A DNA stretch of 64,000 nt from Betaproteobacteria bacterium (GTDB lineage: Bacteria > Pseudomonadota > Gammaproteobacteria > Burkholderiales > Usitatibacteraceae): positions 930,001-994,000 of the forward strand of contig JADJSD010000003.1 in the NCBI GenBank assembly GCA_016711875.1. Direction: 5' to 3'. Positions 9,297 through 17,974 of the stretch are shown here, piece after piece. The translations under genes and the position numbers were made by a program. Positions within the stretch are counted from its first letter, which is position 1. Each line of letters opens with the position of its first letter. The notes beneath the pieces are model-generated. The model was not told where the DNA came from. It made no database searches and was given only the letters and a program-made list of their open reading frames with translations.

Positions 9297-10409
9297 ATGC
9301 GCATCGGCATTCCGCGCGAATCGAAGCCGGGCGAGCGTCGCGTCGCGCTGCTCCCGGATGCCGTGGCTTGCCTCGTCGCGGCTGGCCACGAGGTCCGGGT
9401 CGCGGCCGGTGCGGGCTCGGGTGCGGGTGAGGCGGATGCGGCCTACGCCACCGCCGGCGCGCGCATCGTCGCTGCGGACGAAGCCTGGCAGGCGGAACTC
9501 GTCGTGAAAGTGAAGGAGATCCAGCCCGGCGAATGGGAGCTCGTGGCGCCCGGGTCGACGCTCTTCTGCTTCCAGCACCTGGTGGGCGAGCCGGAACTCA
9601 CGCGGGCCCTCGCCTCGCGCGCCATCACCGCCATCGCCTTCGAGATGGTGCGCGACGGGGCGGGCGGCTTTCCGATTCTCGCGCCGATGTCGGCTCTCGC
9701 GGGTCGTCTTGCGATCGTCGCGGGTGCGCATCACCTGACGGTTCCCGGCGGCGGACGCGGCGTGTTGCTCGCGGGTGGCCCCGGCTCGGAACCCGCTCGT
9801 GTCCTCGTGCTGGGCGGCGGGCATGCGGGCGCGAACGCAGCGCAGGTGGCGGCTTCGCTCGGCGCGAGCGTCACGCTGCTCACCCGGTCGGAAGCCACCC
9901 GCGACGACCTGTGGTCGCGGTTCGACGGGCTCATCGCCCTCGACCTCGCCACGCCGGAGAATCTCGAGGCCGAAGTGCCCGCCGCGGATCTTGTGGTGGG
10001 TGCCGTGTTCGTGCCGGGTGCGCCCACGCCCCGCCTGTTGCCGCGCGGGCTCGTCGCGCGCATGCGACCCGGCAGCGTGATCGTGGACGTCTCGATCGAC
10101 GCGGGCGGCGTGGCCGAAACCTCGCGCCCGACGACCCACGACGATCCCGTCTTCATCGCCGAGGGCGTGTTGCACTACTGCGTGCCCAACATGCCCGCGG
10201 CGGTTCCGCGCGCGGCGGCGCAGGCGCTGTCGTCCGTCGCCGGGCCCCTCGCGCTCGCGCTCGCGGCCGGCATCGCGGACGCAGCGCGAGCGGACCCCGG
10301 GCTCGCCGCCGGCGTGCTTCTCTGGCAGGGCCGCGCGACCCATGCGGGCATCGCGTCGGAAGCCGGTCTCCCATGCGTGCCGCTTGCGCCCGGGGACTTC
10401 GAGGCATGA
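9297..10409 (+). CDS. ald: Alanine dehydrogenase / NAD(P) transhydrogenase alpha-like protein
   Basis: A 370-residue protein of the alanine dehydrogenase/PntA N-terminal family, predicted to convert alanine to pyruvate and ammonia with NAD. It has MRIGIPRESKPGERRVAL at the N-terminus, VKVKEIQPGEW, the MSALAGRLAI segment and the Rossmann motif VLVLGGGHAGANAA. The late motif VFIAEGVLHYCVPNMPAAVPRAA is typical of alanine dehydrogenase. A CGGAGG ribosome-binding site lies just before the ATG at 9297. Its stop overlaps the next start (ATGA). Assignment as Ald rather than a lysine-pathway relative is by motif recognition. Confidence 0.82.
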   Translation: MRIGIPRESKPGERRVALLPDAVACLVAAGHEVRVAAGAGSGAGEADAAYATAGARIVAADEAWQAELVVKVKEIQPGEWELVAPGSTLFCFQHLVGEPELTRALASRAITAIAFEMVRDGAGGFPILAPMSALAGRLAIVAGAHHLTVPGGGRGVLLAGGPGSEPARVLVLGGGHAGANAAQVAASLGASVTLLTRSEATRDDLWSRFDGLIALDLATPENLEAEVPAADLVVGAVFVPGAPTPRLLPRGLVARMRPGSVIVDVSIDAGGVAETSRPTTHDDPVFIAEGVLHYCVPNMPAAVPRAAAQALSSVAGPLALALAAGIADAARADPGLAAGVLLWQGRATHAGIASEAGLPCVPLAPGDFEA

Positions 10410-10924
10410 CGCGCGAAGCCCTCGCGTCGAAGCTGGACGCCCTCCTCCCGCAGACCCAGTGCATGGCTTGCGGCTATCCGGACTGCCGCGCCTACGCCGA
10501 GGCGCTCGCGGACGGCGAGGCCGGTCCCGACCAATGCCCGCCGGGCGGCGACGAGGGCGCCGCGCGTCTTGCGCTGGCGCTGGGCCTCGCCGTGAAGCCG
10601 CTCGACCCGGCCTTCGGCGAGTATCGCGCGCCCCAGGTGGCGTTCATCGACGAGGCCGCCTGCATCGGTTGCGTGAAGTGCATCCAGGCCTGCCCCGTCG
10701 ACGCGATCGTCGGCGCCTCGAAGCGGCTGCACGTGGTGATCGCCTCGTGGTGCACCGGGTGCGAACTATGCCTGCCCCCCTGCCCGGTCGACTGCATCGA
10801 AATCGTGCCGGTGGCCGCGTTGCCCCCGGCGGACGATTCGCGCGAACGCCATGTCTTCCGCGCCTTTCGCCTCGCCCGCGACGAGGCCGAGCGCGCGGCG
10901 CACCTCGCCACCTACGAATCGTGA
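10406..10924 (+). CDS. rsxB: RnfB/RsxB-like iron-sulfur electron-transfer protein
   Basis: This 172-residue protein resembles the B subunit of Rnf/Rsx membrane electron-transfer complexes. An N-terminal cluster site has Cys19, Cys22, Cys27 and Cys44 (CMACGYPDC then QCPPGG). Two classical 4Fe-4S ferredoxin motifs follow: CIGCVKCIQACPVD and CTGCELCLPPCPVD. There is no N-terminal membrane helix, unlike full-length RnfB, and no other rnf genes are in the window. The start overlaps the ald stop by 4 nt and nth follows after 25 nt. An orphan RnfB-like ferredoxin next to nth is a recurrent betaproteobacterial arrangement; its redox partner is unknown. Confidence 0.82.
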   Translation: MTREALASKLDALLPQTQCMACGYPDCRAYAEALADGEAGPDQCPPGGDEGAARLALALGLAVKPLDPAFGEYRAPQVAFIDEAACIGCVKCIQACPVDAIVGASKRLHVVIASWCTGCELCLPPCPVDCIEIVPVAALPPADDSRERHVFRAFRLARDEAERAAHLATYES

Positions 10925-10949
10925 AGGGAAGGCTCGCCCCGTGCCCGCG

Positions 10950-11624
10950 ATGAAACCCGACGCCATCCGCGAGTTTTTCCATATCCTGCGCGAAGCCGAC
11001 CCGGAGCCGAAAAGCGAACTCGAATACGCGAGCCCGTTCGAACTCCTCGTGGCGGTCGTGCTCTCGGCCCAGGCCACCGACAAGAGCGTGAACCTCGCCA
11101 CTCGCCGCCTCTATCCGGTCGCGAACACCCCGGCGGCCATCGCCGCCCTCGGCGTCGCCGGGCTCGAGGATTACATCCGGACGATCGGGCTCTACCGCAC
11201 CAAGGCGAAGAACGTGATCGCGCTGTGCGGCCTGCTCATCGAGAAGCACGGCGGCCAGGTGCCGCGCACGCGGGAGGCGCTCGAGGCGCTGCCCGGCGTG
11301 GGCCGCAAGACGGCCAACGTGGTGCTCAACGTCGCGTTCGGCGAGCCGACGATGGCCGTGGACACGCACATCTTCCGCGTCTCGAACCGCACCGGCCTCG
11401 CCGCCGGCAAGGATGTCCTCGCGGTCGAAAGGAAGCTGCTCAAGGTGGTGCCGGCGGAATTCGGCCTGCACGCGCACCACTGGCTCATCCTGCACGGGCG
11501 CTACACCTGCCTCGCGAGGAAGCCGCACTGCGGCGAATGCCGCGTCTACGGTCCCTGCGGCTGGAAGGACAAGGCGACGCTCGCCGCACCGCCCGCGCCG
11601 AAGCGATCGAAGCTGCCGCGATGA
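10950..11624 (+). CDS. nth: Endonuclease III (DNA glycosylase/AP lyase)
   Basis: Base-excision repair enzyme that removes oxidised pyrimidines and nicks the abasic site. The 224-residue product matches E. coli Nth numbering: helix-hairpin-helix LPGVGRKTANVVLN with Lys120, and catalytic Asp138 in MAVDTH. The C-terminal cluster site C-x6-C-x2-C-x5-C is intact (CLARKPHCGECRVYGPC). ATG 10950 is chosen; GTG at 10941 is a possible alternative three codons upstream. The stop overlaps the start of the DUF1841 gene. Confidence 0.93.
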   Translation: MKPDAIREFFHILREADPEPKSELEYASPFELLVAVVLSAQATDKSVNLATRRLYPVANTPAAIAALGVAGLEDYIRTIGLYRTKAKNVIALCGLLIEKHGGQVPRTREALEALPGVGRKTANVVLNVAFGEPTMAVDTHIFRVSNRTGLAAGKDVLAVERKLLKVVPAEFGLHAHHWLILHGRYTCLARKPHCGECRVYGPCGWKDKATLAAPPAPKRSKLPR

Positions 11625-12058
11625 GCCTCTTCAACCCGTCCCGGGACCAGGCGCGCGATTTCTTCTTCGCTCTGCGCGCAAAGTCGCTCGCCGGAGAGCC
11701 TCTCACCGGGCTCGAGACGGCCGCCCTCGCGATCGTGTTGGACCATCCGGAGTACCACCGCCACCTCGACGACCCGGAGCGCTGGCAGGAGCGCACCTGG
11801 ACCCCGGAGGACGGCGAGACCAACCCGTTCCTGCACCTGTCCCTGCACCTCGCCCTCGACGAGCAGGTCTCGATCGACCAGCCGCCCGGCATCCGCGAGG
11901 CGGTGCGCAAGCTCGCCTCGCGGCTCGATTCCGAGCACGAGGCGCGACACGCGGTGATGGACTGCCTGGTGGAGGCGGTGTGGCAGTCGCAGCGAGGCGG
12001 CGCCCCGCTCGATGGCGGGGGTTACCTCGACTGCGTCCTGCGCAAGGCCGCCGGCTGA
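11621..12058 (+). CDS. DUF1841 family protein
   Basis: A soluble 145-residue protein of the DUF1841 family, recognised by its N-terminal MSLFNPSRDQARDFFF and the segment ETNPFLHLSLHLALDEQ. No catalytic motif, signal peptide or membrane helix is visible and the function is unknown. It is coupled to nth by an ATGA overlap, as in other betaproteobacteria, and ends the ald-rsxB-nth run. It converges on the cytochrome c genes, with a 6-bp GC-rich inverted repeat (12063-12080) in the 22-nt gap. Confidence 0.82.
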   Translation: MSLFNPSRDQARDFFFALRAKSLAGEPLTGLETAALAIVLDHPEYHRHLDDPERWQERTWTPEDGETNPFLHLSLHLALDEQVSIDQPPGIREAVRKLASRLDSEHEARHAVMDCLVEAVWQSQRGGAPLDGGGYLDCVLRKAAG

Positions 12059-12080
12059 GCGCCGGCCCGCCGGAGGGCCG

Positions 12081-12404
12081 TCAGTACTTGACGGCGAGAC
12101 CGGACTGCGACGAGAACCACGCCGCGAGGTCGCGCATGTCGGCCTCGGAGAGGTTCGCGACCTGGCCGGCCATGATCGGGTTCTTGCGCTTGCCGGCCTT
12201 GTAGTGGCGAAGCGCCACCAGGATGTAGTCCGGATGCTGGCCCGCGATCTTGGGGAAATCGGGGCTCACGCTCACGCCGGCTTCGCCGTGGCAGGCCTTG
12301 CAGGGGACGGACTTCTCGCGGCCGGCGTCGGCATTGCCGGCGGCGGCGAAAGCGGGAACGCAAAGGACGAGAAGCGAGGCGGCCAGGAGGCTCGTGCGGA
12401 TCAT
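12081..12404 (-). CDS. Small periplasmic c-type cytochrome (class I, c553-like)
   Basis: A 107-residue precursor with a signal peptide (MIRTSLLAASLLVLCVPAFA) and one heme-binding motif, CKACH, near residue 35. A candidate sixth ligand is the methionine in NPIMAGQVANLS. The length and PDFPKIAGQHPDYILVAL pattern match short cytochrome c553/c4-like electron carriers. It lies 8 nt downstream of a homologous cytochrome gene, so the pair is probably one transcript. Redox partners are not in the window. Confidence 0.88.
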   Translation of the reverse strand: MIRTSLLAASLLVLCVPAFAAAGNADAGREKSVPCKACHGEAGVSVSPDFPKIAGQHPDYILVALRHYKAGKRKNPIMAGQVANLSEADMRDLAAWFSSQSGLAVKY

Positions 12405-12412
12405 GGCGGGCC

Positions 12413-12754
12413 TCACTTTCCGGCGGCGGGCGAAGTGCCCGCGCCCTGCGCGTAGTAGGCCGCGATGTCCTGCATGTCCTGCTCGGACAGCGTCGCCGCG
12501 ATGGAGCGCATCGTCGTGTGGTCGCGGTCGCCGGACTTGTACTGCTTCAGGGCGGCCACGAGGTAGGCGGCGTGCTGGCCGCCCAGCTTCGGCACGTGAT
12601 ACACCTCGGGGAAGGCGGTCTTCCATCCCTGGATGCCGTGGCAACCCATGCATTGGAAGACCTTCTGCTTGCCGGCAGCGGCGTCGCCGGCGGCCTGGGC
12701 CGAGGTCGCGAACACGCAGGCGACGGCGGCGATGAGGATTCGGGTTCGGGACAT
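12413..12754 (-). CDS. Small periplasmic c-type cytochrome (class I)
   Basis: A 113-residue precursor with signal peptide (RILIAAVACVFATSAQA) and heme motif CMGCH near residue 35. The tail has the family pattern KLGGQHAAYLVAALKQYKSG, with a likely axial methionine in TTMRSIAATLSEQDM. It is a paralogue of the following cytochrome; together they look like a split version of a dihaem cytochrome c4. A good sigma-70 type promoter lies upstream (12843-12871). Confidence 0.88.
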   Translation of the reverse strand: MSRTRILIAAVACVFATSAQAAGDAAAGKQKVFQCMGCHGIQGWKTAFPEVYHVPKLGGQHAAYLVAALKQYKSGDRDHTTMRSIAATLSEQDMQDIAAYYAQGAGTSPAAGK

Positions 12755-12842
12755 GGCTTCTCGCGGTTTCTATTTATGGGGTACCACGGGCACGCCGGCC
12801 CCCTGAAATCCCCTGAGGATGGGCCGGCGCCGAGACGCGCGG

Positions 12843-12871
12843 ATTATAGCCGATGCCCCCGGGGGCGTCAC
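12843..12871 (-). promoter_or_regulatory. Putative sigma-70 promoter for the two cytochrome c genes
   Basis: On the minus strand, TATAAT (complement of 12843-12848) is preceded after 17 nt by GTGACG (complement of 12866-12871), four of six matches to the -35 consensus. It lies about 90 nt upstream of the first cytochrome start. No other gene reads away from this point on the minus strand. This is a motif call only. Confidence 0.45.
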
Positions 12872-12941
12872 GGCCGGCTTTGCCGCGCCCGCGTGTCAGG
12901 CTGGCCTTACGCCCGCGCTCGGGGTCCGGGCCTCTCGGGCC

Positions 12942-14669
12942 TCAAGCGCCGGGGCGCGGGGCCGCCTCGGAAAAGAGGACGTCGAGCGGCCGCGGCGGGC
13001 CGAGGTGGAAACCCTGGCCGTAGGGCACGCCGATCGCAACCAGTTTCTTCAGGATGTCCTCGCCCTCGACATACTCCGCGATGGCCGTGAGGCCCATCGT
13101 GTTGGCGATGCGCAGGATGGCCTCGACGAGCGCGTAGTCCAGGTAGCTGCGCGCGATGCCGCGCACGAAGAGGCCGTCGATCTTGAGCCCGTCGACGGGG
13201 AAGTGCTTGAGGTAGTTGAACGACGACAGGCCGCTGCCGAAGTCGTCCAGCCAGAAGCGCACCCCGACTGCCCGCAGCGCCTCGATGTGGGCGCGGGCGC
13301 GCTCGACGTTCGCGATGGCTGCCGTCTCCGTGATCTCGAAGCAGATCGAGGCCGCCGGCACGCCCAGCGTCGCGAGACGCTCCTTCACGTAATCCGCGAA
13401 CTCCGGGCTGGAAAGCGTGTGCCCGGAGATGTTGATCGAGAATTCCGCGGGCCTGGGGTTCTCGCGCGTGCGGGCGAGCTGGCGGAAATCCGAAAGCGCC
13501 CGGTCGATGACCCAGCGGTCGATCGTGCGCATCAGGTCGTAGCGCTCGGCGACGGGGATGAACGACATCGGCAGGATGAGCTCGCCGCCCGTCTCGCTCA
13601 TGCGCAGCAGCGCCTCCATGCGCGGGGGCGTGCCGGCATCCTTGGGCGCGGCGATGGGCACGATGGGCTGGTAGAGGAGCGTGAAGGCACCGGCGGTGAT
13701 GGCGTCGTTGATGCGCTTGAGCCAACCCCGGCTCGTCTGGCGCATGTACTGCGAAGCCTCGGCCTCGTGGAAGGCGACCACGCGGTTGCGCCCCTGTTCC
13801 TTCGCGGCGAAGCAGGCGCTGTCGGCCTCGTTGAACACCGCCGAAAGGCTGGGCGTGAGGCGCGTGATGGCGACCACCCCCACGCTCACGCCCACCTGGA
13901 AGGCATGGTCGCTCCACTCGAACTGCCAGCCCTGCACCGCGTCGCGGATGCGGGTGCCGGCCGCGAGCGCGTAGTCGGCGCTGCAGTTCTCGAGCAGCAC
14001 CGCGAACTCGTCGCCGCCGATCCGCGCCAGCAGCTCTTCTTCCCGCAGGCAGGCCTTGAGCACGGGCACGAGCCGGCGAAGCAGGTCGTCGCCCGCGAGG
14101 TGCCCGAAGGCATCGTTGATGCGGTGCAGGAAATCGATGTCGAGGTAGACGAGCGCGTGCGTGCTGCCCACGCTGCGGGCCGAGGCGAGCGCGCTCTCGA
14201 GGCGCTCCTCGAGCGTCTTGCGGTTCGCCAGGCCGGTGAGCGCGTCGTGGGTGGTGAGGAAGAACACCTGCTGGCGCGAGGTGTCGAGCTTTTCCTGCAG
14301 GCGCAGTTCGCGCGACTGGAATTCGTTCGCCAGGGCGAGCACCTCGCCCTTGAGCCCCTCGAGCGGCTCGGTGAGCTCCGGCCAGTCGCCAGGCCCGTTC
14401 GCCGTGCCTGTCCCGCGCACGACCTGGCGCATCACCTCGACCTCGCCGCTCAACACCCGCGCAGTGCGCTGTGCGAGCACGAACACGGAGCCGACGGCCG
14501 TCGCGAGCGCGATGCCCCAGGTATAGGCCTCCGACTCTCGGCCGGTGCCCAGGACCGCGCGGGCGAGCGCGAAGGCCCCGCAGAACACCGCAATGGGAAT
14601 GGCGCCCAGCGCCACCTGCCGTGCGGCCAGGCGGTTCAGCTCCTCGCGGGGAGGTTCGGGCCGGGACAC
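12942..14669 (-). CDS. Membrane-anchored GGDEF-EAL cyclic-di-GMP protein
   Basis: A 575-residue protein with two N-terminal membrane segments (about 20-40 and 50-66), a linker helix, a diguanylate cyclase domain and a phosphodiesterase domain. The GGDEF motif is intact at residues 218-222 (RIGGDEFAVLLEN). The EAL domain has EAL at 352-354 (MEALLR), INISGHTL, FEITETAA, LDDFGSG and LKIDGLFV; the late motif reads AEYVE. Both domains look catalytically competent, so net activity cannot be predicted. There is no separate sensory domain beyond the short membrane hairpin. The gene ends the methyltransferase-rnhA-dnaQ run, 4 nt after dnaQ. Confidence 0.9.
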   Translation of the reverse strand: MSRPEPPREELNRLAARQVALGAIPIAVFCGAFALARAVLGTGRESEAYTWGIALATAVGSVFVLAQRTARVLSGEVEVMRQVVRGTGTANGPGDWPELTEPLEGLKGEVLALANEFQSRELRLQEKLDTSRQQVFFLTTHDALTGLANRKTLEERLESALASARSVGSTHALVYLDIDFLHRINDAFGHLAGDDLLRRLVPVLKACLREEELLARIGGDEFAVLLENCSADYALAAGTRIRDAVQGWQFEWSDHAFQVGVSVGVVAITRLTPSLSAVFNEADSACFAAKEQGRNRVVAFHEAEASQYMRQTSRGWLKRINDAITAGAFTLLYQPIVPIAAPKDAGTPPRMEALLRMSETGGELILPMSFIPVAERYDLMRTIDRWVIDRALSDFRQLARTRENPRPAEFSINISGHTLSSPEFADYVKERLATLGVPAASICFEITETAAIANVERARAHIEALRAVGVRFWLDDFGSGLSSFNYLKHFPVDGLKIDGLFVRGIARSYLDYALVEAILRIANTMGLTAIAEYVEGEDILKKLVAIGVPYGQGFHLGPPRPLDVLFSEAAPRPGA

Positions 14670-14673
14670 GGCG

Positions 14674-15384
14674 TCAGGCGGGCGCCTCGGCCCGCATCCA
14701 CAGGCACCGCCCCTTGCTTTCCTTGTCGATTCGCTCGCACATGGCGGCGTGGGCCGCGAGCTCTTCGTCGCTCGCCCGCACCACGGCGAGAATCGCCGGC
14801 CGTGCCGGGGCGGTCCCCGGTGCGCGTTCCCTGGCAGCCGCCGCGAGCGAGATGTCGAGGGCGTCCTGCCCGCGCGTCATGGCGAGCCAGACGTCCGCGA
14901 GCAGCTGCGCGTCGAGGAGTGCGCCGTGCAGCGAGCGGCCCGAGTTGTCCACCTGGTAACGCTCGCACAGCGCGTCGAGCGAGTTGCGCTTGCCTGGATG
15001 CATCTGCCGGGCGAGGACCAACGTGTCGGTCACGCGGCAGGACGCGCGAATGCCGGGCTTGCCGGCGAGCGCGAGCTCGGCGTCGAGAAAGCCCACGTCG
15101 AAGGCGGCATTGTGGATGAGGAGCTCGGCGCCCTCGACGAACTCGAGGAATTCCTCGGCGACGTCGGCGAAGCGCGGCTTGTCCGCGAGGAAGTCGTTGG
15201 TGAGGCCATGGACCTGGATCGCGCCGATGTCGATCTCGCGGTCCGGGTTGAGGTAGCGGTGGAAGTTGCGTCCCGTGGGCCGGCGGCCGAAGAGCTCCAC
15301 GCACGCGATCTCGATCACGCGGTGGCCGAGCGAAGGCTCGAGGCCCGTGGTCTCGGTGTCGAGGACGATGCGGCGCGCGGCCAC
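14674..15384 (-). CDS. dnaQ: DNA polymerase III epsilon subunit (3'-5' proofreading exonuclease)
   Basis: The 236-residue DEDDh exonuclease proofreads DNA synthesised by polymerase III. Motif ExoI is LDTETTGLEP, ExoII is HNAAFDVGFLD, and ExoIII includes HGALLDAQLLADV. GTG at 15384 is taken as start because it stands directly before the conserved strand (AARRIVLDTETTG) and 2 nt after the rnhA stop. A much longer frame extends upstream only as a shadow of rnhA. The neighbouring rnhA-dnaQ arrangement is widely conserved in proteobacteria. Confidence 0.92.
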   Translation of the reverse strand: MAARRIVLDTETTGLEPSLGHRVIEIACVELFGRRPTGRNFHRYLNPDREIDIGAIQVHGLTNDFLADKPRFADVAEEFLEFVEGAELLIHNAAFDVGFLDAELALAGKPGIRASCRVTDTLVLARQMHPGKRNSLDALCERYQVDNSGRSLHGALLDAQLLADVWLAMTRGQDALDISLAAAARERAPGTAPARPAILAVVRASDEELAAHAAMCERIDKESKGRCLWMRAEAPA

Positions 15385-15386
15385 GG

Positions 15387-15848
15387 TCAGCGGCCGATCG
15401 AGGCGACGCCGCGGTTGGCCAGCTCGTCCGCGCGCTCGTTGCCGTGGTGACCGGAATGGCCCTTCACCCAGCGCCATTCCACGTGATGGCCGGCCGCCAG
15501 CTCGTCCAGGCGCTTCCAGAGATCCACGTTCTTCACGGGCTCCTTCGCGGCGGTGCGCCAGCCCTTCGCCTTCCAGCCGCGGATCCACTCCGTGATGCCC
15601 TTCATCACGTACTGCGAGTCCGTGTGCAGCACGACGTGCGTCGGGCGCTTGAGCGCCGCGAGCGCCTCGATGACGGCGGTGAGCTCCATGCGGTTGTTGG
15701 TGGTCTGCGCCTCGCCGCCGAACATCTCGCGCTCCTCGCCGCCGAAGGTGAGCAGGGCGCCCCAGCCGCCGGGGCCGGGATTGCCCTTGCACGCGCCATC
15801 CGTGTAGATCTCGACCGGCTTCGCCGCCGGGGCGTGATCGTGCGTCAC
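15387..15848 (-). CDS. rnhA: Ribonuclease HI
   Basis: Degrades the RNA strand of RNA-DNA hybrids. The 153-residue product keeps the active-site residues: Asp in IYTDGACKGNPGPGGWG, Glu in NNRMELTAVIEAL, Asp in HTDSQYVMKGI, and His/Asp in HSGHHGNERADELAN. The start is GTG at 15848, overlapping the methyltransferase stop (GTGA), which gives the normal RNase HI length; a longer frame to 16061 has no family similarity in its extension. Confidence 0.92.
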   Translation of the reverse strand: MTHDHAPAAKPVEIYTDGACKGNPGPGGWGALLTFGGEEREMFGGEAQTTNNRMELTAVIEALAALKRPTHVVLHTDSQYVMKGITEWIRGWKAKGWRTAAKEPVKNVDLWKRLDELAAGHHVEWRWVKGHSGHHGNERADELANRGVASIGR

Positions 15849-16591
15849 TTGACGATGCGCAGGGTGGAGGTGCGGGACGAGGCGCCTTCGCGCTTGGTGG
15901 CGAGCGCCACGCGCTTTTCGCGCGCCGTGGCCTCGTGCCAGGCCGGGGTGATGAGGCGAACGCCACGCACGCGCTTGATGGCCTGCAGCATGTACACCGC
16001 GCCGCCCACCGCCCACCAGCGATCGCCCGCCGGCTCCATGAATTCGAGCCGCCGGAGCCACTTCTCGTTACGAACGGGCGGCACGTAGCAGACGAGGCGG
16101 CCGGCCGACACCTCGAAGCCCAGGAGGGCGAGCCAGTCCTTCACGCGCAGCAGCGAGACGAAACGGCCGTTCCAGGGCATCTCGTGGCGACGCGGGCCCA
16201 GGCTGCTGCGAAGGCCCCAGAGGCTCCAGGGATTGAAGCCCAGGATCACGAGGCGACCCTCCGGCATCATGACGCGGTCGATCTCGCGAAGGACCGCGTG
16301 GGGCTCCTCGGCGAATTCGAGGGTGTGCGGCAGGAGCACGAGGTCGATCGACTGCGTGGCGATCGGCAGCTCATGACCCTTGGCGCGGACCGACGCCGAG
16401 CCGCCCGTGTCGATGCGCATGCGATGCGTGATGCGGTTCTCGCGCAGCAGGTCGTATTCCGGAAGCCCGAGCTGCAGGGCGTGGAACCCGAAGATGTCGG
16501 GAGTCACGTCGTCGAGGTACGCGCGCTCCTTCTCGAGGAGATAGGCCCCGAGCGGCGAGCCGAACCACTGGGCGAGCGTGTTGGTCTGCAT
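15845..16591 (-). CDS. SAM-dependent class I methyltransferase
   Basis: A 248-residue predicted methyltransferase of the Methyltransf_11 type; the middle has LVLLPHTLEFAEEPHAVLRE and the typical post-motif strand EGRLVILGFNPWSLWG. The N-terminal SAM motif is weak: the region before it lacks a clear GxGxG. It belongs to the betaproteobacterial methyltransferase-rnhA-dnaQ cluster opposite gloB. Its substrate is unknown. The C-terminal tail after about residue 215 is basic and probably flexible. Confidence 0.78.
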   Translation of the reverse strand: MQTNTLAQWFGSPLGAYLLEKERAYLDDVTPDIFGFHALQLGLPEYDLLRENRITHRMRIDTGGSASVRAKGHELPIATQSIDLVLLPHTLEFAEEPHAVLREIDRVMMPEGRLVILGFNPWSLWGLRSSLGPRRHEMPWNGRFVSLLRVKDWLALLGFEVSAGRLVCYVPPVRNEKWLRRLEFMEPAGDRWWAVGGAVYMLQAIKRVRGVRLITPAWHEATAREKRVALATKREGASSRTSTLRIVK

Positions 16592-16618
16592 GGGGCAATT
16601 CTAATAGACTCGGACCCC

Positions 16619-17386
16619 ATGGTGCAGATCCACGGCGTCCCGGCCTTCGAGGACAACTATCTCTGGGTGATCGAGGACGGGCTTCGCGCCGCTGTCGTGG
16701 ACCCGGGCGACGCGTCGCCCGTGGCCGACTTTCTCGATCACCGCGGCCTCGTGCTCACGGCGATCCTCGCGACCCACCACCACAAGGACCACGTGGGGGG
16801 ACTCGCCGCGCTGGCGGCGCGGGGCGACGTCGAGGTCTTCGGCCCGGCGAGCGAGCGCATCGCCGGCGTGACCCGCCCCCTCGCCGGTGGCGAGCGCATC
16901 GCCGTCCCGGGCCTCGCCCTGTCGCTCGAGGTGATCGCGGTGCCGGGCCACACCGCCGGCCACATCGCCTATGCCGGCGAGGGCTTCGTCTTCTGCGGCG
17001 ATACCCTCTTCGCCGGCGGTTGCGGCCGCCTCTTCGAGGGCACCCCCGCGCAGATGGCCGCCTCGCTCGCGAAGCTGGCCGCCCTGCCGCCCGCGACCCT
17101 CGTCTATTGCGCCCACGAATACACGCTCGCCAACCTGCGGTTCGCGCAGGCGGTGGAGCCCGGCAACGCACGCCTCGCCGAACGCTTCTTCGCCGACAGC
17201 GACCGCCGCGCCCGCGGCGAGCCCACCGTCCCCTCGACGCTCGCCCTCGAGATCGAGACCAACCCGTTCCTTCGCGCCCGGGTACCCGAGGTGGCCGCCG
17301 CCGCGAGCCGCCATGCGGGCCGCGCGCTCGCGACGCCCCTGGAGGTGTTCACGGTGGTGCGCGAATGGAAGAACACCTACCGATGA
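16619..17386 (+). CDS. gloB: Hydroxyacylglutathione hydrolase (glyoxalase II)
   Basis: Hydrolyses S-lactoylglutathione to lactate and glutathione, the second step of methylglyoxal detoxification. The 255-residue protein has the metallo-beta-lactamase metal site THHHKDHVGG (residues 52-60), VPGHTAGHI, FCGDTLFAGGCGRLFEG and CAHEYTLANLRFA, and the GloB C-terminal domain with TNPFLR. The ATG at 16619 is the start fitting the family N-terminus (MVQIHGVPAFEDNYLW). It is divergent from the methyltransferase gene and overlaps the acetyltransferase start by 4 nt. Confidence 0.93.
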   Translation: MVQIHGVPAFEDNYLWVIEDGLRAAVVDPGDASPVADFLDHRGLVLTAILATHHHKDHVGGLAALAARGDVEVFGPASERIAGVTRPLAGGERIAVPGLALSLEVIAVPGHTAGHIAYAGEGFVFCGDTLFAGGCGRLFEGTPAQMAASLAKLAALPPATLVYCAHEYTLANLRFAQAVEPGNARLAERFFADSDRRARGEPTVPSTLALEIETNPFLRARVPEVAAAASRHAGRALATPLEVFTVVREWKNTYR

Positions 17387-17880
17387 CCATGACCGACTTC
17401 GTGCTCCGCCCCGCGACCCCCGACGATTGCGTCGAGATCGACCGCCTCATCCGCGAGCTGGCCGATTACGAAAAGCTCGCCCACCAGATGCAGGGCACGC
17501 CGGAGAAGCTGAGGGCGGCCCTCTTCGGCCCGCGTCCGGCCGCGGAGGCGGTCATGGCGGAACGAGGCGGGCGGGCGGTCGGCTTCGCGCTTTTTTTCAC
17601 GACCTACTCAACTTTCCTCTCGAAGCCGGGTCTCTACCTCGAGGACCTCTTCGTCGAGCCGGCCCATCGCGGCGCCGGCATCGGCAAGGCCCTGCTCACC
17701 CACCTCGCGGGCCTCGCCGTCGAACGCGGCTGTGGCCGTTTCGAATGGCGCGTGCTCGATTGGAACGAGCCGTCCATCCGTTTCTACGAATCGATCGGCG
17801 GCCGGATCCTCCCCGAATGGGAACTGGTGCGCATGACCGAACCCGAATTCGCCGCCCTCGCCGCCCGCCGTCCGGGGTAA
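17383..17880 (+). CDS. GNAT family N-acetyltransferase
   Basis: A 165-residue acetyltransferase. The acetyl-CoA binding loop is RGAGIGKALLTHL, preceded by LYLEDLFVEPAHR, and the C-terminal part has WNEPSIRFYESIGG. The sequence resembles the small diamine/spermidine acetyltransferase group (RPATPDDC, ELADYEKL, FFTTYSTFLSKPGLYLEDL), so a polyamine or thialysine-like substrate is plausible. It is coupled to gloB by overlap. An alternative start at the second Met (17389) would drop two residues. Confidence 0.85.
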   Translation: MTMTDFVLRPATPDDCVEIDRLIRELADYEKLAHQMQGTPEKLRAALFGPRPAAEAVMAERGGRAVGFALFFTTYSTFLSKPGLYLEDLFVEPAHRGAGIGKALLTHLAGLAVERGCGRFEWRVLDWNEPSIRFYESIGGRILPEWELVRMTEPEFAALAARRPG

Positions 17881-17974
17881 ACCGACGCTTCTCCTTGGCC
17901 GTTGATGGGCTGGCGGCCAGTCGCCCCCGGGCCGTTGACCCGCCCCGCCCGGCGGCGTAGCATTGAAAAATTCA

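Noticed and set aside
12063..12080. Intrinsic terminator between DUF1841 and the cytochromes
   Set aside because: Only a 6-bp stem and no T tract on either strand.
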